Assembly: GCA_009744235.1 (NCBI GenBank) | Contig: WPHV01000013.1 | Location: 1-64,000, forward strand | DNA from: Gillisella vitis | GTDB taxonomy: Bacteria > Pseudomonadota > Alphaproteobacteria > Rhizobiales > Rhizobiaceae | DNA: 64,000 nt | Reading direction: 5' to 3' | Shown here: piece by piece, positions 1-8,499 of the stretch | Layout of the letters: every line of letters begins with the position of its first letter | How positions within the stretch are numbered: position 1 is the stretch's first letter | The notes under the pieces: generated by a model | Databases searched by the model: none | What the model was told of the DNA's origin: nothing | Seen by the model: the letters and a program-made list of their open reading frames with translations, nothing else | Position numbers and translations under genes: made by a program

Positions 1-889
1 CGATGACGCCGATCCCGTCGTGAGTGTCGAGGACGGTGATTGCGTTGTGAGGGCTGATCTCCAGCCAACGCGCCAGCGCTGTCGCATCGCCCGTGAACAA
101 TGAATGCAATATCAGTGGCGGCAGCGCGAAATCGTATACGCGGTCAACCTTCCTGGCGATTTCGATCTGGTCACGATAGTAGCTGTGAATTTCGACAAGA
201 ACCTCCATCCCGCGATCCCGTGCCTTTTCGGCGAGCTTGGCAAGGAAGGCATAGGTCTCATCAATCATGAAGCAACTGGTTCCGGCCTTCTTGATCGCGT
301 AGCCGGCGGCATCGAGGCGGATTGCCGTTACGTTGGCTTCAGCAAAGCGATCGAGGATGGTCTCCAAGTATAAGGCGCCATGGGCACTGTGGACATCAAT
401 GTCGATCTGTTGGGGGGTGAATGTGGTCCACAGCATCCGCTGGCGGCCATCTGCAAGCGTGGCCTTTGAAAACGGCAGGCCAGGGCGCGGCCGATAGATA
501 TTCAGGAGGTCCTGTTCGCTGGCACCACGGGGAAAGACCTTGCCGAATGTCATGAACATGTCTGCAAATTCTGATTCAGGTCCCTTTGTGATGAAGTCCT
601 GGAACCAGCTCGATTGCGCCGAGACGTGGTTGACGATGAGATCGGCCATGATCTCCACGGAAGCGGCTAGGCCGCGAACGTCATCCCAGTTACCGAGGCG
701 AGGATCGACAATCGTGTGATCGGTGGGATCGAACCCGGCATCAGCGCCGTCGATCGGGTTGAAGAAAGGCAAGGCATGGACGCCGCCGAACAGGCCTTGT
801 AGCCTCCCGTCGAGCAAAGCTCTCAACTCCGGGAAACCGCCTCCGCTTAACCGGTCGACGTAGGTGATAAGTTGTACACTGTTTTTCAT
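1..889 (-). CDS. Sucrose phosphorylase, GH13 (3' end beyond window)
   Basis: The N-terminal ~296 residues of a GH13 enzyme are visible. The protein starts MKNSVQLITYVDRL, a hallmark of sucrose phosphorylases. GH13 landmarks are in order: LIVNHVS (region I), AIRLDAAGY with the nucleophile Asp (region II), VLVEIH with the acid/base Glu, and LDTHDGIG (region IV). The family converts sucrose plus phosphate to glucose-1-phosphate and fructose in the cytoplasm; family members are about 490 aa, so the C-terminal third lies outside. It is the most downstream visible member of the sugar/phosphate gene set following the acc-like operon. I infer it uses the sucrose half released from an agrocinopine-type opine. 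Confidence 0.9.
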   Translation of the reverse strand, partial: MKNSVQLITYVDRLSGGGFPELRALLDGRLQGLFGGVHALPFFNPIDGADAGFDPTDHTIVDPRLGNWDDVRGLAASVEIMADLIVNHVSAQSSWFQDFITKGPESEFADMFMTFGKVFPRGASEQDLLNIYRPRPGLPFSKATLADGRQRMLWTTFTPQQIDIDVHSAHGALYLETILDRFAEANVTAIRLDAAGYAIKKAGTSCFMIDETYAFLAKLAEKARDRGMEVLVEIHSYYRDQIEIARKVDRVYDFALPPLILHSLFTGDATALARWLEISPHNAITVLDTHDGIGVI

Positions 890-1050
890 TCAAAACTCTC
901 GGTCTACTGTCTGGCGCTTGAGGTACGTTGGTCTTCGACTTCTGTAAGTTGCTTCAGTCGAGGACGGTCGACTTTCTCCAGGACAGCTGTCGATCAAGGT
1001 CCGCTCGTCCAAAAAAGAGCATCGAAAGAGCCTCGCCGATGAGATTGTTG

Positions 1051-2082
1051 TCATGATCTCTCGCCTTCCTCGTACGTGAATCCGCACCGGAAGGTTCGAG
1101 TTATCCCCGGATCGAGAAGTAAGTGATCGATGCGACCCGGCAGATTGAAGGCGTTTGTCAAATCTTCAACGGGTTCGAGCGCGATGGACCTGCGTCGATC
1201 CCTCGCAAGGGTGTCACCCGTGAAAACGTGCATGTGCCCGCGTTCTTGCCATACCGACAATTCCGCTCCAGAGCCCGGATCAACAAGGATCGTGCGTAGA
1301 GTGCCTCTCTCATTCACGAGGTTCGTAAAGCAGCAATCGAGAACCCGATCCCCAATCCTCTCCGGCTCGTTGAAGGTATCGTCGTCTCGAAGCTTCACCT
1401 CGCCGTTCGACGCGACCTTGGGGATGAGATCAACGGTTTCGACAACAGACCGCGATGGAACCTGCAAAATCAGATCATCGATCGCGGTGGTTCCGGGCAA
1501 TCTGAAATAGGGGTGCCATCCAGCAGCATAGGGAGCTCGCTGTTGGCCGAGGTTCGTGGTGGCGATCTGAAGCTCGACCTCATGTGCAGAAAACATATAT
1601 ACAACGGAGATTCTAAGATCGTACGGGTAGCCGGTGGCGCCGACATCTGCCGTTTTATGGATGAGCTCGATCCGGAGATTGTCTCCGTCAGAATCGACCT
1701 GACCAAGCGCAAAAAGCCTGACACGTGCAAATCCGTGATAAACCTCATCTTCGCCTTCGGCGATCGGCGAAAGCTCGTGGACACGGCCGTCGAAATCGAA
1801 TCGACCTCCTGTGAGGCGATTGGTAAACGGAGCGAGGATTCCATTGCGGACGCCGTTCTGCGACTTCAGTTCGTGCAGGTCACGATAGCCGTCAACGAGG
1901 CTTTCGTCTTCCAGACCATCGACGCTTCTTGGCCACCAGTCGAGAAGCGTGGCGCCTTGCAAAGCTATTCGGGCACGGTACCGGGGCCCTGTAACCTCGA
2001 TCGTTTCCATCCCCTGCATCGTCTTCGACGATATTGTCGTATGGCTTTGTCCTGAATTGGTACTGAGCACCAGTTTCTCCAT
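1051..2082 (-). CDS. Aldose 1-epimerase (galactose mutarotase family)
   Basis: A 343-aa beta-sandwich mutarotase-type protein. Visible family landmarks are NRLTGGRF, YHGFARV, the catalytic-His segment GWHPYFRLPG near residue 190, and the late Glu segment ALEPVEDLTNAFN. The family interconverts alpha and beta anomers of free aldoses. The start is uncertain: the ATG at 2082 has no clear Shine-Dalgarno site, and internal ATGs at 2019 and 2010 would give METIEVTGPRY near the N-terminus. It lies between the Na/Pi transporter and sucrose phosphorylase on the same strand, consistent with handling glucose or arabinose from opine breakdown (inference). Confidence 0.85.
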   Translation of the reverse strand: MEKLVLSTNSGQSHTTISSKTMQGMETIEVTGPRYRARIALQGATLLDWWPRSVDGLEDESLVDGYRDLHELKSQNGVRNGILAPFTNRLTGGRFDFDGRVHELSPIAEGEDEVYHGFARVRLFALGQVDSDGDNLRIELIHKTADVGATGYPYDLRISVVYMFSAHEVELQIATTNLGQQRAPYAAGWHPYFRLPGTTAIDDLILQVPSRSVVETVDLIPKVASNGEVKLRDDDTFNEPERIGDRVLDCCFTNLVNERGTLRTILVDPGSGAELSVWQERGHMHVFTGDTLARDRRRSIALEPVEDLTNAFNLPGRIDHLLLDPGITRTFRCGFTYEEGERS

Positions 2083-2123
2083 AATCGAGCGTCCGACCCA
2101 TCGAATTGGGCCGTCGAATGTTC

Positions 2124-3782
2124 CTATGCGTCAGGCGCAGAATTGCTGGTGAGAAGCCGGCTTTCTCCAAGCAGGCCCTCTTCGTCCATGATTGGATGCG
2201 CCACCGAGGTGATGTGAGCATTGATCCTTTTGAGATCGCGAAGGATGTCGAGATGAAGTGAACTCGTTTGCAGGCTGTCGGCGCGCCCGTCGCGCAAGCG
2301 TTCCAGATGACGCTCCGAAGAGCGTTTCTCCATGCGGCGTACGTCGATCTTCCTTTCCATCAGCTGCGTGGCGAGTTTTATGTCGCGAGTAATCAGGATC
2401 GTTTGCGCGATCCTGAGGTTGTCGATTGTCAACTGGAAAAGCTGCTGGAGTTCCTCGAAACCATCGTCTGAGAACTTCAGGCCCTGCGCGACCTTTTTCG
2501 TGACTTCGGGCACCAGGCCTTTTTCGATGATGTCGCCGATATGTTCGAGATTGATGGCGTAGTCGATGATGACAATCGATCTGCGCCCCTCTTCCTCCGA
2601 CAGCCCGTTACGTCCCAGCTTTGAAAGATAGACTTTGATCTCCTGCTGCAACCGATCGACCTGACGCTCGAGAGAGGTAATGTCCGCCAGTCTCGCGGTG
2701 GTGTTCCGGTCGAAGGCATCGGAAACCTTCAGGAGCATCTTCTCGACAATATCGCCGACGCCGAGCACCTCTCTCGCCGCACTGGCCAGAGCGACGACCG
2801 GCGTCGAAAGTTCGTCCGTGTCGAGGTAGTTGGGTGTGTTTTCCGCCTGGGTTTGATCCGGGATGAGAACTGCCATCCAGCGAGCGATAAGCCTTGAGCA
2901 TGGCCAGGCGAGCGCCGCAAGCGCAAGGTTGAAGGCAAGATGCGCATCGACGGGTAGTTTCGATGGCGGGAGCGGTATCAAGGCGAGCCATTCAGCCAAA
3001 GACTGGGCGATGGGCAAGGTCAACAAACAACCAATCGCCCGGACGATCAGATTGCCGAGGGTAACGCGCCTCGCGGCGCTTGAGCCTGACAGCGATGCAA
3101 TCACGGGGGGAATGGCTCCGCCGAGATTTGCACCAAGGACCAGTGCGACGATGAGGCCACCCGACGGCATGCCTGCCGACGTCAGTGACAGAATGAGGAT
3201 GACGGCGGCGAGGCTTGACGATGACACGAAGGCAATGACGGCTGCGAAAATCATAGCCACCGGCCAGGCGTTGTCGAGCAAACCGACAAAGGCTGCAAGC
3301 GCCGCAGAATGCCGCAAAGGCTCGGTGGCGGTGCTCAGCAGATGGAGAGAGAGCAACATAAGGGCTATGCCGATCAGTGCCGCTCCTGCGCCTTGGCGAG
3401 ATGTCGAGCCACTCCGATGAAGTATGATGCCAAGAAAAAGGAGAACGGGTGAAATCCATTCTATGCCGGTTGCCACAATCCATGCCGTGACAGCCGTTCC
3501 AACGTTGGCGCCGAGCAGAACTACCTGCGCCATCCTTGGCTTGATCAGCTCCCGTTCCACAAAGGACGAGACCATCAGTGCTGTTGCCGTGGAGCTTTGA
3601 AGGGCGACGGTGGCGACGAAGCCGGAGAGGAAAGAACGGGGACTGCTGCGCGTTCCCGTTGCGAGACCAGATCGCAATCTGGCTCCCAATGCGCGGGTCG
3701 CGCCGTCCTTCACCTGAGAGAGGCCGAACAAGAGCAATGCCACGGCGCCAAGCAGATTGATCATGACGATGGTCGATTCCAA
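2124..3782 (-). CDS. Na+/Pi cotransporter family protein with C-terminal PhoU domain
   Basis: A 552-aa membrane protein. The N-terminal ~300 residues form repeated hydrophobic segments containing the Na/Pi signature QSSTATA (about residue 61) and a second Ser-rich repeat SSSSLAAV, the two halves of the NptA/PNaS fold. Residues ~340-540 form a helical PhoU-like region (VEKMLLKVSDAF, ERQVDRLQQEI). The family moves phosphate across the inner membrane with sodium; bacterial members with PhoU domains have also been linked to phosphate efflux. The start is TTG at 3782 with AAGGA upstream; ATG at 3764 is an alternative. Its place among genes that release phosphate from an opine suggests disposal or recovery of that phosphate (inference). 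Confidence 0.85.
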   Translation of the reverse strand: MESTIVMINLLGAVALLLFGLSQVKDGATRALGARLRSGLATGTRSSPRSFLSGFVATVALQSSTATALMVSSFVERELIKPRMAQVVLLGANVGTAVTAWIVATGIEWISPVLLFLGIILHRSGSTSRQGAGAALIGIALMLLSLHLLSTATEPLRHSAALAAFVGLLDNAWPVAMIFAAVIAFVSSSSLAAVILILSLTSAGMPSGGLIVALVLGANLGGAIPPVIASLSGSSAARRVTLGNLIVRAIGCLLTLPIAQSLAEWLALIPLPPSKLPVDAHLAFNLALAALAWPCSRLIARWMAVLIPDQTQAENTPNYLDTDELSTPVVALASAAREVLGVGDIVEKMLLKVSDAFDRNTTARLADITSLERQVDRLQQEIKVYLSKLGRNGLSEEEGRRSIVIIDYAINLEHIGDIIEKGLVPEVTKKVAQGLKFSDDGFEELQQLFQLTIDNLRIAQTILITRDIKLATQLMERKIDVRRMEKRSSERHLERLRDGRADSLQTSSLHLDILRDLKRINAHITSVAHPIMDEEGLLGESRLLTSNSAPDA

Positions 3783-4153
3783 CGGCTATTCCTTTCTCGA
3801 TCGGCCGGGCACACCGCACGACTGAACGTTGACCGCTGAAGGTGATGGTATGGACACGGGTTTGGCCGACGCGCGTCGCGCGATGAGGATCCTCACGTAT
3901 TTCGTCGATCCAGCAGCTTGAAAAGGTCGGTGGACAGCAAGGGAGGATCGCTGCCCACCGTTATCCTGCCGACTTTGCCACGCGGGCAGGATAAGTGTCT
4001 TGTTTTGGCGAAAGGCGCTGGCCTTGGTGGGAGCGACAGGGAAGAGCTCAAGCTTGCTTGTCTCTTGATCTGCACCAGCAGACATCGGTCGCCAGGGAGC
4101 TCTTGCCATTTCGCGAGGCCCCTCGCGCGGGGCTATGTGCTTCGATCCCGCCG
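3783..4153. other. Intergenic region, no gene supported
   Basis: About 370 bp between the Na/Pi transporter and the DUF4432 gene. Short ORFs on both strands have no family features. A short GC-rich hairpin with arms CCCC/GGGG lies at about 4117-4133, just downstream of the DUF4432 stop on the minus strand, but no T-tract follows it. The region presumably holds a leader for the Na/Pi gene, whose TTG start has AAGGA upstream. Confidence 0.4.
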
Positions 4154-5152
4154 TCATTCTTGAGTGAAGCTCAATTGCAAAGAATAGCTACGGCTCTCAC
4201 CAGGGCCGAGTTTTCCTCCTTCAGCCGGCCGAAGATCCGAGCGCGGCTCGATGCCAAGCGCAAAGACTCCCGACTGATATGCCCGCCATGCCGCGAACTT
4301 AGGAAGGGCGCTCTGGTCATATTTCAAAGAGACGGCAAACCCACACGTCGGGTTGTGAAGTCTGATCGGTGCCTCGTGTGGCGTTACACGGAAATCGACG
4401 TGGTCGACTTTCTCGCCAAAGCCATCCTGTGGAACGGGCGGCGTGGAATTGATCTCAGCGAGGATCCCCTCCGGAAGTCCGGCGATCGTCAAGCCGTCAT
4501 CCAGAAAGGGATAGCCGAAGTTCAGATGATAGAGGATTGCATGGTCCGAAGGTCGGAAGCTGCGGTTCGTAATTGTGTCTTCAATGATCAGAGCGGTTTC
4601 GAAAACGGGGAGGGTGATCTTGCGATGCAGTTCCAAAACCTCGCCAAAGACGCTTGCCTGGCGTACGATCCCCTCGCATACGATTCTCAAGGTTCCTGGT
4701 TCTACAACATATCGATGCAGTCGCGCTTTCTCAGTCGAGATCCTGCCATGCTGGGGCATCCTCCGGGTTCTCAGGTTGGGATAGTTGTAGTGCCCTACGT
4801 CGGCGTCATAAGGCCTGCTGTACTGATCCAGGCCGCATGTGACCATGAAGCCATCGAAATTGCGGAAAAAGCCCAATCCTTCCTCGGAGTCGGGATCGTG
4901 GGTCGGAAACACCATTTGAGTCGGAGAATGCCATCCGACATTGGTGCCTCTGAACGACAGGCCCGAAACATCGAAGCCTCGATCGACCGCGATTTCGAAT
5001 GCGACGCCATTTGCATTTCGGCCGATCAACAGTCGCTGGCCGCGCCCTGGTCCGTCGTCCAGTGTCACAAGCCGAATATCTGCCAGAGCACGCAGATCTG
5101 CTGTTCGTCTTAGGAGATCAGTATCCATGTCGAAGCCCTCGGCCATCTTCAT
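4154..5152 (-). CDS. DUF4432 family aldose-epimerase-like protein
   Basis: A 332-aa protein of the DUF4432 / aldose 1-epimerase-like superfamily. Typical segments are FDVSGLSFRGTNVGWHSP, YNYPNLRTRRMPQHGRIS, ILYHLNFGYPF with a conserved His, and GIEPRSD near the C-terminus. Members are thought to act on the anomeric carbon of sugars, but substrates are mostly unknown. Its ATG overlaps the stop of the TIM-barrel gene upstream (ATGA at 5149-5152), so the two are translationally coupled and probably act on the same sugar. I do not assign a specific substrate. Confidence 0.8.
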   Translation of the reverse strand: MKMAEGFDMDTDLLRRTADLRALADIRLVTLDDGPGRGQRLLIGRNANGVAFEIAVDRGFDVSGLSFRGTNVGWHSPTQMVFPTHDPDSEEGLGFFRNFDGFMVTCGLDQYSRPYDADVGHYNYPNLRTRRMPQHGRISTEKARLHRYVVEPGTLRIVCEGIVRQASVFGEVLELHRKITLPVFETALIIEDTITNRSFRPSDHAILYHLNFGYPFLDDGLTIAGLPEGILAEINSTPPVPQDGFGEKVDHVDFRVTPHEAPIRLHNPTCGFAVSLKYDQSALPKFAAWRAYQSGVFALGIEPRSDLRPAEGGKLGPGESRSYSLQLSFTQE

Positions 5153-6045
5153 CGACCTCGATTTAAGTCGATCAGCTCATGGGCGCGCTGAAGGCAGTCC
5201 GGTTGTTCGCTGCGATAGCGAGAGTTGATCTCCATCATCAGGATGGTTTCCGGAAGGAAGTCGAGTTCGGCAAAGATTTCGTCGAAAGGGATATCGCCCC
5301 ACCCGAGAGGCATGTGTAAGTCGCCGATACCCAGTGCCGTGTATTCCTGGGGGAAATGTCCCTTGTAGAATTCAAACGGTCGGCCAAAGGAATCGTGGAC
5401 ATGCAGATGACCAGCGACCGGGGCCATGGCGCGGAGCTGATCGCGAAAATCAAGGCCCCGATAGGTTGATTCGAGATAGGCGTGACTGAAGTCGATCAGG
5501 GCTACGACATTCGGGTGGTTGACGGCCTTTACCGTCGCCGCAACCTCGGCCGGAGTTTGACGATACTGGCCCGGCTCTGTGGTAAAAATATTCTCGAAAG
5601 CGATGCGAACACCGTATCCTTTGGCGTGCTCGCCCAATTCGGACAGGGCTTCGCGTTGGCGCTCGTCAGCGCTGGCGCGTTCAGCAACCTGGTCGGCGCG
5701 AAGAAACCCCGCGTGCTGGACGAGGACGCGCGCGTTAATGCTGTCGCATATCTCGACCAATGCCTTTGCAGCATCGACCTGATACCGGTGCGTGGCGGGG
5801 TCCATGAAGTTCGAGGACACTAGGCCGTGGACGGTATAGCGAAAGGAGAATGTCTGAAGCAGGGTCCTGAGCCGATTGGCTCGCTCTTTGATGATACGGC
5901 CGCCCGCGATCAGATCGAGGCTGGAAAGGGCCAGTTCGACCGTGTCGACGCCGATTGACTGAAGCCGGCGCAGATCTCTCTCGAGGCTGCCAAGCTCGCC
6001 GTCTGCCGATGCCGTATTGAAGCCGGTTGCAATGATATTGCTCAT
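5149..6045 (-). CDS. Sugar phosphate isomerase/epimerase (xylose-isomerase-like TIM barrel)
   Basis: A 298-aa AP-endonuclease-2/xylose-isomerase-like TIM barrel. The expected metal-ligand segments occur in order: IAFENIF (Glu), ALIDFSHAYLE (Asp/His), HLHVHDSFG (His) and ILMMEINSRY (Glu). Related enzymes isomerise or epimerise ketoses and inositols. It is coupled to DUF4432 by an ATGA overlap, implying a two-enzyme sugar conversion step. The link to the acc-like operon upstream is positional only, and its substrate (fructose, arabinose or another sugar) cannot be read from the sequence. Confidence 0.82.
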   Translation of the reverse strand: MSNIIATGFNTASADGELGSLERDLRRLQSIGVDTVELALSSLDLIAGGRIIKERANRLRTLLQTFSFRYTVHGLVSSNFMDPATHRYQVDAAKALVEICDSINARVLVQHAGFLRADQVAERASADERQREALSELGEHAKGYGVRIAFENIFTTEPGQYRQTPAEVAATVKAVNHPNVVALIDFSHAYLESTYRGLDFRDQLRAMAPVAGHLHVHDSFGRPFEFYKGHFPQEYTALGIGDLHMPLGWGDIPFDEIFAELDFLPETILMMEINSRYRSEQPDCLQRAHELIDLNRGR

Positions 6046-6067
6046 AGTGATTTCCGCTCCTCATGTT

Positions 6068-6652
6068 TCAGCCCGCCTTGGAGGCGCCGCCTGCGGTCCG
6101 TTGCTTTTCTCGTTGTTCCAGTCTCGCGAAGAGGCCGCGCAGTTCCGGCTCTCCGACCGCAGATGCCGCCGTGCTCGGGCTGAACCATTGAAGATCGCGC
6201 TGATGGCGCTCCGGAAAGTCATCTTCCGTTGTCTGGACATCGAGAAGATGAACCTGCACCGTTGCCGGGATGAGCTCACCGTCATCGAGCCTCTTGACAT
6301 AGGTGAAGTGACCCCAAGCCTTTTTTCGGACGCGCCCCCGGACACCTGCCTCTTCCCAGGCCTCCTGGCTTGCGACCTCGTGCGGCTTCTTTTTCCCCAT
6401 TGGCCAACCTTTGGGTATGACCCATCGACCGGTCCCGCGGCTGGTGATGAGAAGAATCTCAATTGGGCATGAACTTTCGCCGGTTCGCCGGTAGCAGATC
6501 GCCGCGTACTGGGGCCTGCTCTCTCTGTTCCAGAGCTTGTCTGCTACCAGGGTCAACCGCGTTAAAGCTGTTTGTCCTGCAGGTTCACCGGGCATGGCGT
6601 GATCCACCCTCAAATTGAGAAAGCGATGGCGGCCATCCTCGGTGAGGGGCAC
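6068..6652 (-). CDS. Nudix hydrolase
   Basis: A 194-aa protein with a Nudix core around residues 85-115: WVIPKGWPMGKKKPHEVA followed by QEAWEEAGV. The metal-binding EEAG is intact, but the usual RE is QE, as in the diphosphoinositol-polyphosphate-type subfamily. Nudix enzymes hydrolyse nucleoside diphosphates linked to another moiety; the substrate is unknown here. The reading frame opens at a GTG at 6652; an ATG at 6595 is an alternative start. A strong hairpin at 6724-6754 separates it from the upstream phosphatase, so it may be expressed separately from the acc-like genes. Confidence 0.8.
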   Translation of the reverse strand: MPLTEDGRHRFLNLRVDHAMPGEPAGQTALTRLTLVADKLWNRESRPQYAAICYRRTGESSCPIEILLITSRGTGRWVIPKGWPMGKKKPHEVASQEAWEEAGVRGRVRKKAWGHFTYVKRLDDGELIPATVQVHLLDVQTTEDDFPERHQRDLQWFSPSTAASAVGEPELRGLFARLEQREKQRTAGGASKAG

Positions 6653-6723
6653 GCTCTACGAACTGAATGTTCCTTTCCGAAGCAGCATCGCCCTGAAACA
6701 AGGGACCGCGCCCGGCTTTTGAG

Positions 6724-6754
6724 GGGCGCCGCGACCAGCAATGACGCGGCGCCC
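6724..6754 (-). terminator. Strong GC hairpin between accG-like gene and Nudix gene
   Basis: Perfect 10-bp inverted repeat GGGCGCCGCG / CGCGGCGCCC with an 11-nt loop, 42 bp downstream of the accG-like stop on the minus strand. No T-tract follows, so it may be a weak terminator, an mRNA 3'-end stabiliser or a processing structure marking the end of the acc-like operon. Confidence 0.4.
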
Positions 6755-6795
6755 GGATTGCGAAGAGGTGTCCAATCAAACCGCCAGGGCCGCGA

Positions 6796-7614
6796 CTATG
6801 CAGCCGCAGAGACCTTTTCGATCAGCGGGCGCACCTTGCTCAGGAATTCCTCGCTTCCACACGCAAAGCGGAGCTTCGAAGAGAGATCGATGCTGTCCCA
6901 GTCGATCGTATTGGAGATACCCAGATTGCTGAGTATCGGCAGTGCTGCCATCACATCCCAGGTCGAATCCCCGAGCGACACGTAGCCGTCGGTCTCGCCC
7001 ATCGCCACTTCGATCATCGACAGCGTCGCCGCCCCGCAGAACCGGAAGCTGATATTCAGGTCATCCGAAATAAAGCGAATGACCTCCAGCCGGTCAGCCG
7101 TCGATGCCGAGGGGTGATAGCTAAAACCGGTCGAGGCGCGCGACATATCAAGCGCAGGCAGCGGCTTGATCGGTTGACCGTTGAGTTGAGTCGGAACAGT
7201 CTTCCCGCCGACCAGAGTCAGATCTCGAACAGGCGCATAAATCACCCCAAATGATGGACGACGGTTCTCGTAAAGGCCGACCGAGATTGCCCAGTTCTGG
7301 CCGCCGCGGACGAAGTTGAATGTTCCGTCGATCGGATCGATGACCCAGACGCGACCGGAGGTACCAGCGATCTCGCCACTCTCCTCACCCATGATGCCGT
7401 CATCCGGGAATGCCTTTCGCAAGCTGGCAATCAGAAATTCCTCAACGTCCTTGTCAGCCTCGGTAACGAGATCAAGGTGTCCCTTTGTCTCTACCGGAAG
7501 GCTCGACAGGGAACGAAAGTGAGCAAGGGCGCGCTCGCCGGCTTTGCGCGCGATCTTCTCGACAATGGCCGCGGTATCTTGGCCCGCAGACTTCGGATTA
7601 TTCTGATCAGCCAT
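6796..7614 (-). CDS. accG: Inositol-monophosphatase-family sugar phosphatase, AccG-like
   Basis: A 272-aa IMPase-superfamily phosphatase. Metal-site motifs are present: GIMGEESGE near residue 75, WVIDPIDGTFNF near 90-101, and DSTWDVMAALPI near 215. In the pTiC58 agrocinopine locus, AccG is an IMPase-family phosphatase that removes phosphate from the arabinose phosphate made by AccF. Position supports that role: it is the last gene of the acc-like operon and its ATG lies inside the 3' end of the second GDPD gene (8-bp overlap, 7607-7614). The symbol rests on synteny and family; the substrate is inferred. Confidence 0.82.
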   Translation of the reverse strand: MADQNNPKSAGQDTAAIVEKIARKAGERALAHFRSLSSLPVETKGHLDLVTEADKDVEEFLIASLRKAFPDDGIMGEESGEIAGTSGRVWVIDPIDGTFNFVRGGQNWAISVGLYENRRPSFGVIYAPVRDLTLVGGKTVPTQLNGQPIKPLPALDMSRASTGFSYHPSASTADRLEVIRFISDDLNISFRFCGAATLSMIEVAMGETDGYVSLGDSTWDVMAALPILSNLGISNTIDWDSIDLSSKLRFACGSEEFLSKVRPLIEKVSAAA

Positions 7615-8407
7615 TTGCTTCTTCTTTCAGCCTTGCAACCTGTGCGACGTCGTCTCCGAGTAGCTGGTCGAGCTGACCATCGCGAATCCCCTGAACGACC
7701 TGAGCTTCGACATTGACGCCGTACTGCATCAGCTTTTCGTGATGTCCGGCTGGCAAATAGCAGAATGCCGCGAAGCCCTCGTCCCGAAGCTGGCGCGCCT
7801 CGCCGCTGGCGAAGTGGTAGATCTCAATGTTCATCGCATCGAGATTGGCCTGGCGGGCAATAGCGGCAGGGTCGATCAGGCGGGAGTGCATGAGACCAAC
7901 GGTCGGCACTTCCGGTATCGCTGCTTTCACGGCCTTCAGCTGGACATAATCGAACGAGGAGAACTGAATAAGGTCGGCACAACCCAGTTGGTCGACGAGC
8001 GCTCTCAGCTTCGGGAAGAAGATGTCATTCTGGTCGTAGATCTTGAGCTCGACCTGATAGATCATGTCGAGTTCACGGGCGAGCTGAAGGGCATCTTTCA
8101 GCAGCGGGATCCGTTCTCCGGCAAATTGTTCGCCGAACCAGCTTCCGGCGTCGAGCCTGGAAATCTCCGAATAGGTCATGTTCTGGACGAGACCGCGACC
8201 GTTGGTGGTCCGGTCGACCGTCTTGTCGTGAATGAGGACCAGTTCGCCATCGCGCGTGATCGAGAGGTCGGTCTCGCAGGTGACCTTGGGGCCCCCGAAT
8301 TCGGATGCCTTTCTAAAGGCTGTGAGCGTATTCTCCGGAGCGCCGGCGCTATGGCCTCGGTGACCACCAAGACGCAGAGTCTGCGGCGTCATTCTAAGCG
8401 GATTCAT
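7607..8407 (-). CDS. Glycerophosphodiester phosphodiesterase family protein (second AccF paralogue)
   Basis: A 266-aa GDPD enzyme. Catalytic motifs are present: GGHRGHSAGAPENT (residues ~14-27), CETDL, and LVLIHDKTVDRTTNGRG; the C-terminal half follows the barrel (YQVELKIYD). The family cleaves phosphodiesters of the glycerophosphodiester type with divalent metal. AAGGAAAG lies just before the ATG. It follows another GDPD of similar length and architecture but clearly diverged sequence. Single-GDPD acc operons are the known case, so this extra copy may handle a different phosphodiester or act sequentially (inference). Confidence 0.88.
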   Translation of the reverse strand: MNPLRMTPQTLRLGGHRGHSAGAPENTLTAFRKASEFGGPKVTCETDLSITRDGELVLIHDKTVDRTTNGRGLVQNMTYSEISRLDAGSWFGEQFAGERIPLLKDALQLARELDMIYQVELKIYDQNDIFFPKLRALVDQLGCADLIQFSSFDYVQLKAVKAAIPEVPTVGLMHSRLIDPAAIARQANLDAMNIEIYHFASGEARQLRDEGFAAFCYLPAGHHEKLMQYGVNVEAQVVQGIRDGQLDQLLGDDVAQVARLKEEANG

Positions 8408-8499
8408 TTTCTTTCCTTTCGTTCAACCGAACTGCGCGTTGGGAGATCACGCAGGTAATTTCTGTCGGCATACAAAAACTGCCCATCTCCAGGCGGATG

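Noticed and set aside
3995..5113. 372-codon plus-strand frame
   Set aside because: Antisense to the DUF4432 gene, which is coupled to its neighbour and has family motifs; the plus frame has none.
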